A stretch of 17,097 nucleotides of DNA. Origin: Gonium pectorale (Eukaryota; Chlorophyta; Chlorophyceae; Chlamydomonadales; Volvocaceae). Location: the NCBI GenBank assembly GCA_001584585.1, contig LSYV01000031.1, positions 894,745 to 911,841 of the forward strand. Reading direction: 5' to 3'. Made by a program: the position numbers and the translations under genes. Shown here piece after piece: positions 9,946-17,097 of this stretch; within the stretch, counting starts at the first letter, position 1; each line of letters starts with the position of its first letter. The notes under the pieces are model-generated. The model saw only the letters and a program-made list of their open reading frames with translations. It did not search any database and was not told the DNA's origin.

Positions 9946-11427
9946 ATGCCCCGGGCGCAGCGGGTGCTCATGCAGCTGCCTCCGACACACACCGTGGGGC
10001 CGCCGCGGCGGTCCATGCCAGAACTGCATCCCGCGCGCAGCTGTGCGGCGCAGCCGCTGGAGGCGGCCCAGGCCCGGCGCCAGGCCGAAGTCGCGGAGAA
10101 CTTAATGGTGCAGGGCTGGCAGGAGATGACCCCGGGGGCAGCGGCATCCTGCGCGAGCTGCTGCTGCAGCCGATGGCGCCACGCGCCGACGCAAGGCAAG
10201 CACAAGATCTACCTCAACGGCCTGCCCAGCAGCAGCAGCAGGGCGCTGGCCGGCAGAACGACCAGCTACTGCGCGGCATCCTGCTCGCGGGCGCAGGCAC
10301 CGGGCAGCCGCGCCCGACGGCCGCCGATGCGCGCTCGGGGCCCTGCCACGGGCCCCCTCACCAGCGGCACCCTCCGGACCCAAGCCATGGCGGCGGTGGC
10401 TACACAACGCAGTGGCAGCCACAGCCGGCGGCAACGGGGGCGCAACGGCCACCGAGCTGGCAGCCGCCGCCGCAGCCGCCACGGACGGGCTGGTGGGGTG
10501 CTGACAGCGGAGGTGGTGGGGGTGCTGGTGCTCCTCCTGAGGCATGGCCCGTCACAGCAGGGGCGGCGGCAGCGGTGGCGGTGGGAGAGGGCGAGGACGG
10601 CAATGGCGGCCCCCCGTTGATGGTGCTGGGCGACTCAAGCAGGCGCGCGGCCGCCAAGCGCGCGGGCCTGGACGCGGAGCGGCTGCGGCAGCTGCGGGCG
10701 GTGCGGGCGCGGCGCGGCGAGGACCCCGCGGGGCGGCGCTTCAACCACTGGGACGACGGAGCCGGCTCCTGGGTGGGCCTGCGGCGCGGGGCCAACGTAT
10801 CCAGGGGGGGTTGTGGTGCGGTCTGCTGTATGGGTGCGCGCCTGGGGGTGGGGTCCGGGGGCCTCGAAGCGAGGTTGGTAGCTTGGTGCCGGCTCCTGGG
10901 CGTATGTGGCTCATGGCGAGGCGCCACGGCGAGGCGCAAGCGTTGTGGCGCTCGGGCAGCTGGCCGGGTGCCGCAGGACCGGCGGTGCGGCAGGCCCTCG
11001 CCGTCCGTCGGCCCTATGGCGCCTGCCCGCCCTGCTCTGCCCTGCGCGCCGGCAGACCCTCCCCTGGCACCACACCCACTCCACGCACGCATCGGCCAGA
11101 CCCCGCCTTTACTCTCACCGACGTGCCGCCTTCATCCGCACTCAGAGCTGCTACACACTACATTGCATCACATCGTGGCAAAGCTCATGCAAGGCGTGAC
11201 CCAAGCACCCAACCCTTCCCGCCGTCCACTCAGCCCTTAGCCCCCGTGCCCAACCTCCTAGCCCTACCAGCCTGCCCCATGTCCGCCCCTGCCCACCTCT
11301 GTCCGGCCCCCGTCCGGCCCCTGTCCGGCCCCCGCAGGACTGCGACACGATCGGCATCGACGGGGCGGACGAATGCAACCTGCGCTGGGAGGGCGTGGGC
11401 AGCACCACCGTGGGGCCGCGTATGTGA
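9946..11427 (+). CDS. Unrecognised Gln/Pro/Gly-rich protein (5' end and frame uncertain)
   Basis: The proposed model is join(9946..10796, 11338..11427), with a phase-0 intron (donor GTATCC, acceptor CCGCAG) and about 313 residues. Between 9946 and about 10129 the best frame starts at the ATG 9946. By rough count nearly 90% of its third positions are G or C, and it contains EAAQARRQAEVAEN and QGWQEM. From about 10130 to 10796 the G/C-rich frame is one base earlier, beginning ILRELLLQPMA. It runs through a poly-Gln stretch and Pro/Trp/Gly-rich linkers to a charged helix with LRQLRAVRARRGED and FNHWDDGAGSWVG. The switch falls in a C4G5 homopolymer (10130-10138). A model without a frameshift starts at ATG 9753 but has weak codon bias over its first 125 codons. 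The last exon contains DCDTIGIDGADEC and ends GPRM. An alternative donor at 11420 (GTATGT) could add exons. I assign no function. Confidence 0.4.
11301..11337 (+). repeat. 11-bp pyrimidine-rich triplication forming a splice acceptor
   Basis: GTCCGGCCCC(C/T) occurs three times back to back (11301-11311, 11312-11322, 11323-11333). It is followed at once by GCAG and the proposed last exon of the unrecognised gene. The repeats supply the pyrimidine tract of the acceptor. Confidence 0.85.
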
Positions 11428-11969
11428 CAACCGCGGGAGGGGGGGAGCCGGCGGCCCAGGCGGGGGGAGGGGGGGGCCCACAAAGCACGTTTGCAGGGCG
11501 GGAGTTGGGGTACTTAGCGTTGAAAGTATGGGTGTGGGGTGACCCTTTGTGGGGAGGCCAGGGCGCGGATGCGGATGGGATTGCGGTCAGCGGCGGCGGT
11601 GGCGGCTGCAGCGGCCGGAGGCCCGGACTGGAGCCTCCGGCGGTGCGGTGGAGCCCTGGCGTGGCCTTTCCTGTTGTCCCATGTGGGCACTCCCGGGTCC
11701 AGGGCAGGGATAGGTCACGCGATCGTGTGGCTCCGGTGGAGTCAGGGCACCGGGGCTGCGGCGGGGCCTGCCGGAATCGTGCCGGGTGGGTAACGTATGC
11801 CGCGTGCCGCGAGCGGTGGCGGGGGGGAGTAGACACAGGATCGCCGTACCTCCGGTTGCGTATGACGGTTGAGGTGGCCTACCCTATCTCTGATTTCTTT
11901 TTACGGACTGATGGTGGATGATGTCAGCCTAGGCGCATTCAAGAGGAGGCTGCAAGAGACCGTGCATGA

Positions 11970-11974
11970 TTACA
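11970..11974 (-). terminator. Candidate TGTAA for the ABC-F gene
   Basis: TTACA on the plus strand reads TGTAA in the direction of the ABC-F gene, about 530 bases beyond its stop codon. This is a normal 3' UTR length for Chlamydomonas-type genes. Confidence 0.4.
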
Positions 11975-12383
11975 GGTGGTGACGCGGCTGGGGAAAAATT
12001 GCCAGTCAACGGGAAAACGCCGCCGCCGGGTGGCCAGGGTGGCCAGTCACACGCAGCGCCGCGGTCTCCGCCACGTCACACGGCCACATGGCCCCTAACC
12101 AAGCGTTCGCGAGCGATGGAGGGCGGGGACAGGGGCCGGGCGTCCCCCCGCAGTGCTACACAACGCACGTACGCCTCACACGCATGCGGCCGCCAACCGA
12201 ACCCTCGCCCGCAGCCCTCCCCCGGGCCCCTCTGGCCTCGCGCCTGTAGCAGGCCCTCACCCCCGGCGTCCGCCATCCGCCTTCATCAAAGCACCGCCAA
12301 CGCTCCCAACGCGCGCCGCCTCGCAGCCGCTCCTCCCGCGGCCCTACCGCACCATCCACAGCACCCCCCTTAACCCCGGCCTC

Positions 12384-12388
12384 TGTAA
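12384..12388 (+). terminator. Candidate TGTAA for the unrecognised plus-strand gene
   Basis: This is the first TGTAA I found on the plus strand beyond the proposed stop at 11425-11427. The implied 3' UTR of about 960 bases is long. That leaves open that the gene has further exons. Confidence 0.3.
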
Positions 12389-12503
12389 AAGAAGCCCCAA
12401 GCAAAACCCCACCCTCATTCCCCAAACCCCCGAGACCCGCTCCGAGCCGCTCCGAAACTCCCGCTCGCCCAGCCGGCTCTGCCAGCCACCGCCCGCCAGC
12501 CCA

Positions 12504-15500
12504 TCAGATGTCGCCCGCCAGCTCCGCCAGCTCTAGCCACCGCTCACTCTTGGCGTCGATGGCGTCCTGCACGGCGCCCATCTCCACGCTGGCCTTCTCC
12601 AGCGCCGCCAGGTCGGTGCCGCTCTGCGCGAGCGACATAACCAGCTCGTTCAGCTTGTCGCGCTTGGCGTTCAGGTCGTCAATCTCCTTGGTCAGTTTCT
12701 GCGGTTGGCGGTTTGGGCGGTCGGAACGCAGTTGGGGCGGTTGCGCCGGACGCTTCGCAAGGGCGCGGTCAGGGCGAGGGGGCAAGAGCGCGGGGGACCT
12801 CTCGGCTAGGTGCGGGACGCCGACTTGGGCACCTTCACCAGCTCGAAGACACCGATCGATACCGGTAGACGCCGATAGACACCCATAGATACAGGCCCGT
12901 CGCGGCGTGAATGCCGTTGAAAAGTGCCGGGAGGAAACTGTAAACCCCCCACATCCCCAGGCCCTGCCTCCACACAATGACCCCCACACCCACGCACATT
13001 GTACTCCTGCTGTTCGTAGTACCCCATTTTGCGGGGCTTCTTGGGCGCAGCCGCCTCCGCCTTGGGCTCTGCCGCCGCCTGTTGCTGCTGCTGCTGTTTG
13101 CCCTTCCGCCCCTTGCCCTTGCCGCCTCTCCCCTCCGTCGTCGTCGCCGCCGCCCCCTCCGCCGCCTCTCCGTCGCTGTCCACGCTGCTGACACTCGCGA
13201 CGCTGGCGCCGCTGACGCTTGCTGCGCTGCCGCTGGCCGCCCGCTGCTCGGCCGCCTTGGCCGCCTCCTCCTCGTCCATGAGCTCGAGGTACTCTGTGAA
13301 AGGTTGTGGGGTGGGGAAAGAGGAAGTGCGAGCTTGGCTATTCAGGAAGGGTGAGGTAATGAGCACGGGCAGGTAGGGAATGGGAGGGGACGGGGGCGCG
13401 AGGGGCTGAGGGGCCGGGGCGCAGGCCGAGGTGCAGGCCGGGAATCACGTCTGGTCAGGTGCGTGCCAGCGCCGTATCAAGGAGCGGCGGGGGTCTCGGC
13501 ACTGAACAGCGCTGGCACTTCAGCGCCGGCCAGAGTTCCGTGCCATGGCAGAGTCGAGAGAAACGTGTTTAAGCGCAAGGGAAGCGGAGGGCACGCCGTG
13601 ACTGCCATGGATTCCGCGGCGGCCGTCCCAGGCAACAGACCCCCGCACATACCTCCACTACCATTCATCCGCTGTGCTCACGGCCGGCGTCTCATCCTCA
13701 CCGCCTTCCTCCTCAACCCCCCACCCGCCCAGACCCCCCCCCCAGACCACTCAAACCAAACCAGCAGCGCTCACCCGTGTAGTTGCCGTCGAACAGGCGC
13801 ACCAGTCCGTCGCCCGCCAGCACCAGCAGCCGCTCCGCCACGTTGTCCATGAAGGCGCGGTCGTGGGAGACAGTCAGCAGCACGCCGCGGAAGGAGCGCA
13901 GCTGCTCCTCCAGCACCTCCACGGTGGACAGGTCCAGGTCGTTGGTGGGCTCTGCGGGGGCCGGCGGGTGTGGGGGGGGGGAGGGAAGACGAGCAGGCGG
14001 GTTGGCGGGCGGGCGGGTGCGGGTGCGGGTGCGGGTGCGGGGTTCTGCATTGGTCCGTACGTAGGGACACATCCCCGGTACACATCCGCGGCTCGGCCAC
14101 ATCCGCCCCAACCTCCTCCAGTGACGACGCTTTCCCACCTTTTCCACCCACCAGCCCGCTTGTCCCCCCCCAATGTTCCCACCCTTCACGACCGTAGTGC
14201 GGACGTGTTGCGCCATCTCCTGCACACCACCAGCCCCCCCCGACCCCCACCCCACCCCCACCACCACACACACACGACTCGGTTCCATTTCAGCGCACAC
14301 ACGCACACGCACCGTCCAGGATGAGCACGTTGGGCCGCTCCACCAGCACTGACGCCAGGTGCAGCCGCCGCCGCTCTCCGCCGCTGAGGGAGGACACCTT
14401 CTGGAACTGGCGGGGGCGGGGGAAGCCCAGCTGCGAGGGGGCAGGGGGGTGGGGGCGAGGGGGCAAACAGCTGGGCTGGGCGGGGCCATCAAAAGCGCTG
14501 AAGAGTCTGGCATGGAGGGGCTAGGGGAAGAGGTGAAGGGGAAGAGTTTGGGGGCGGTGGGCAGGCGGATGGAAGCGCTGGAGGGTCATGCCCATTCGCC
14601 GCGGGGAGTGGTCGCCGCGGGGCGACGAGGCAGGGCAGGCCGATGAGGAAACAGCGGGCCCCATGGCGGCGCGGGCTTACGCGCGGCAGCACCGTACGAC
14701 CAAGTATGGAAACGCCATCCGTACCTTCTCCAGCAGCACCTCTGGTGTGTCCATCTGCTCCAGCACGCCCCCCGCCGCCACGATCTTTGCCTTTCGGTTG
14801 TCGGCGATCTCGCGGATGTAGTCTGCGAGCGCCAAGGGGGGGCCCCGGGCGGTTTGAGGGCGACGGCAAGGACGGCGAGCTTTGCCCCGCGCTACCTGCA
14901 CAGCCAAGAACGCACCCGCGCACGGCAGTGCCGTACGCATGGAAGTACGGCCGTGCCGCATGTACGACGGTGCTGCCCCCAGCGCTGTGCCCCGCGCTGT
15001 CCCCCGGCTCTACCCGCCAGCCCTCGCGAGGTATGCCCAGGACCTCGTCCTCGCCTTTGCCACCGCCGCCGTCTCACCCACTCGGAGCCTCACAATCCCC
15101 GCCCCCCGACCCCGCCCCGGGGGGACGGCCGCGCCTTGTGCGACGTGGAAAGCCCCCCTTCGACCCTCAGCTGTCAGTTTGTTTCGACGGGCGGGACGAG
15201 GCTTGCCTACTGAAAGCGTCTTCCAACCCACTGACCCCCCCATCCCTCGCCCCCCTCCCACCCAACCCACCGATGATCCGCAGGTCGTCCCGGATGGGCG
15301 GCGGCGACTGCGTGAGGTAGCCCACCACGGAGGTCTCCCCCATCTCCCACCGCCCACTGGTGGGGGACTTGAGGCCTGGAGGGGTGGGGACGGGAGGGAG
15401 GGCGGCGTAAGGCTCGGGGTGTAGAGCATTGGAAGCGGTGGATGTCCCCATCGGGGCGCTTTCGCATGGCTTTGAGACACCCCACCCCGTCCCGGTAGTC

Positions 15501-17097
15501 TGCAACTTCCCATGCGCCTGCCGCCGCCGCGTCTGTTCCCAACAAGCCGACACCTCCTCCACCCCACCCCGCACATCCCACCCCGCACCGCACGCGGCTC
15601 ACCCGCTATGAGGTCAAGCAGCGTCGTCTTGCCCGCGCCGTTGCGACCTGCAGGCGGGGGGGTGGAGAGGTGCGGAGGTGGGTGGGTGGGCAGATGGGGG
15701 TGGGTGGGCGTAGGGTTGGAAGGCATTCATCGAGCGGACCACACTCGTACGGGGGGAGGGGATGGAGTGGAGTAGGAGAATGCGGCCGCTACGAGGTCTC
15801 TGTCACTGTGGCAGGGCCGCAGCCGCAGCTGACGGCGCGCGCCAAGCCCCTCCCGCCAAAGACCGAGCGGCCAACGCGGACGATTACGCCGCCGGAACAC
15901 ATTTGCCACACCCCCGTTCCTCGTTGCCTCTGTCCTTGCCTAGTGCTTCCATACAAAGGCCGCTCGCACCCGCGTCCCAGCCCCCTCTGCCAGTCTGTCC
16001 GCGTGTTAGGTTGGGCGGGTGGGCATGGGGTCTCCGCCGCCTCCCCTTCTCTGTGTCAGCAATCTATCAGGGACTACAACCGCGAAGGTATGCCACGGTA
16101 CGGATCGCTCGTCGCTGACATGGCAGTCTTGCACGTTGCCTTCAACTCCACCACGACCGCCGTTCCTCCTCCTCCTACTGAGTATGCGATTCGGTGTCCG
16201 CGACGCGACCCATTTCCCATTCCGTATCCCAACGCCCCAGAGTGGCTTGCACGCCGGACGGGAGACTGCAGCTGGAGGCCAGTGCATTCCGGCCCCAGGT
16301 CTGCGTCTGAAGCCCCATACCTACCCCACCCAGGTCCCCCCCTCCTCCCCCGCATCCTCCACCCGCCCACCCCTTCAGCCCGCCGAGCGCCCATCCCGCG
16401 CCGCCACGTATCGCAGCACATCGCCACACCGCTCACCCACGATGCCCAGCTTGGCCCCCGGCTGGAAGTCGTAGGTGAAGTCGCGGATGAGCTCCCGCCC
16501 CGACTCGGGCAGCGTGTAGGCCAGCCGCTCGCAGCGGACCACCTTGTTTCCTGTGTGGGGAGAAGGGCGGGGGGGGGGGGAGGGAGGCGGGTCGTCACAG
16601 ACGAATGTGGGGGGCGGGGGGCGAGAGGGGGGTTCTTCAGTCCGTGGGCAACAGCCGACTGATGACCGTCGAGCAGAGAATCGTTGACCCGTCCAAACCA
16701 GGACACGGAACTTGGCTTGGGGGAGGGTTGGGGGCATGAGCGTGATGAGGGCGGGCTGGCAGCCAGCCGCCTTCATTCCCGCAAGTGAGTGGCGGGTGGG
16801 GGGGGGGGTCGCGAGGGGGAGTGGTGCAGGGGCTGCACACAGGGCCCGGGGGCGCGCGGTGCAAGGACGCTAGGAAGCACTCGGGAAGCAAGCCACATGG
16901 GCCAATCAGGGGCCGTTGGCGTTCCGGTCCCGTCAGCAAGGGGGGTTATTGAAGGTGGGCACCACACGCGCGGCAGGCCGCAGTGACTGAGCGGGCCGGC
17001 AGGGGGGGCGGGGGGGGGGAGAGGCAACTACGCACCGCTCCACGGCTCTGGGAAACACGACGGTTTCCGCACGTAGCGTAGCGTAGAAGCGGAAAGG
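12504..17097 (-). CDS. ABC-F family ATPase, Uup type, C-terminal half (5' end outside window)
   Basis: The proposed model is complement(join(12504..12698, 12998..13293, 13775..13951, 14313..14430, 14725..14822, 15271..15375, 15603..15647, 16437..16550, 17036..>17097)). All phases agree and 402 residues are visible. A linker with FPEPWSG leads into the second ATP-binding domain. This has Walker A GRNGAGKT (59-66) and the Q-loop Gln (96) in GYLTQ. It continues with signature LSGGE (156-160), Walker B VLILDE (176-181) followed by PTNDLD, and switch SHD (209-211). An Ala/Ser/Lys-rich insertion with six Gln follows (about 250-325). The C-terminal coiled coil starts at KKPRKMGYYEQQEY and runs to the end (KLTKEIDDL, RWLELAEL). 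The NDLD variant and this C-terminal domain are typical of Uup-like ABC-F proteins. These are soluble twin-ATPase proteins that act on ribosomes and carry no membrane domain. The first ATPase domain and any transit peptide lie beyond the right edge. The exon at 17036-17097 is less certain than the rest. Confidence 0.92.
12851..12890. repeat. 10-bp imperfect tandem repeat in the last ABC-F intron
   Basis: Four adjacent 10-bp units (ACCGATCGAT, ACCGGTAGAC, GCCGATAGAC, ACCCATAGAT) share the pattern (A/G)CC-(G/C)-(A/G)-T-A/C-GA. They lie in the intron 12699-12997 and have no coding role. Confidence 0.6.
14015..14042. repeat. GGGTGC hexanucleotide repeat
   Basis: Four perfect GGGTGC units (14015-14038) end in GGGG, after a (GGGC)n run. 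They lie in the ABC-F intron 13952-14312. The plus strand could form a G-quadruplex; the transcribed RNA carries the C-rich complement. Confidence 0.85.
17072..17086. repeat. CGTAG pentanucleotide, three copies, at the right edge
   Basis: Three perfect CGTAG units lie within the leftmost proposed exon of the ABC-F gene. On the coding strand they read as part of TLRYVRK. They either encode a short linker variation or mark an exon boundary that I have placed wrongly. Confidence 0.6.

Larger units (their letters stand above)
11428..12503. other. Convergent 3' UTR region between the unrecognised gene and the ABC-F gene
   Basis: The stretch lies between two convergent stop codons. I see no frame with protein-like composition in it. 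The segment from about 11860 to 11990 is less GC-rich. It holds a minus-strand TGTAA (11974-11970), about 530 bases past the ABC-F stop codon. A plus-strand TGTAA lies at 12384-12388. If both are used, the two 3' UTRs overlap by about 400 bases. Confidence 0.5.

Noticed and set aside
10400..11092. A 230-residue open frame on the minus strand opposite the unrecognised gene
   Set aside because: Pro/Arg/Ala-rich antisense shadow of GC-rich sequence. It crosses an exon-intron boundary of the better plus-strand model.
11338..11427. Possible ribose-5-phosphate isomerase, from the IDGADE string in the last exon of the unrecognised gene
   Set aside because: The string resembles the isomerase active-site motif, but nothing else in the protein matches and the exon ends 18 residues later, without the rest of the enzyme.
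15670..16662. A 330-residue open frame on the plus strand across the ABC-F introns
   Set aside because: It runs antisense to conserved ABC-F exons, has a Pro/Arg-rich composition typical of GC-rich shadows, and shows no domain-like segments.

Overview
The window looks like nuclear DNA of a volvocalean green alga (Chlamydomonas/Volvox relatives). The evidence is high GC content with strongly G/C-ending codons, and many introns that open with GTGAGT, GTGCGT or GTGGGT and close in GCAG or CAG. Poly-Gly, poly-Ala and poly-Gln tracts sit inside otherwise conserved proteins, TGTAA motifs lie downstream of stop codons, and one gene encodes a plastid-targeted ribosomal protein. The genus is an inference. 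There is no sign of operons, phage, CRISPR or bacterial organisation.

Layout, left to right: (1) 1-1619, plus strand: the last three exons of a DExH-box RNA helicase (DHX29/36/57 type), cut by the left edge. (2) 1620-3199: 3' UTR and intergenic DNA, with a near-palindrome around a TATATA core. (3) 3200-4104, plus: a two-exon gene for chloroplast ribosomal protein bL28c. (4) 4771-9447, minus: an eleven-exon gene for a two-pass membrane protein with a cysteine-containing ectodomain. I could not assign it to a family. All splice phases agree except inside one exon, where a one-base shift is needed. (5) 9448-9945: the spacer of a divergent pair. (6) about 9946-11427, plus: an unrecognised Gln/Pro/Gly-rich protein, also with an apparent one-base shift at a homopolymer. 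(7) 11428-12503: convergent 3' ends. (8) 12504-17097, minus: the C-terminal half of a Uup-type ABC-F ATPase, including the whole second ATPase domain and the C-terminal coiled coil. It runs off the right edge.

The recognised genes serve translation: an RNA helicase, a plastid ribosomal protein and an ABC-F protein, whose family acts on ribosomes. The neighbourhood is not evidence of a joint system, because algal nuclear genes are transcribed singly. I found no convincing new multi-gene system. The least explained items are the two-pass membrane protein and its divergent neighbour. The introns are rich in minisatellites and duplications, several of them directly on splice sites.

All gene models were built by hand from reading frames, splice-site consensus, phase agreement and codon composition. 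No alignment or transcript data were available.
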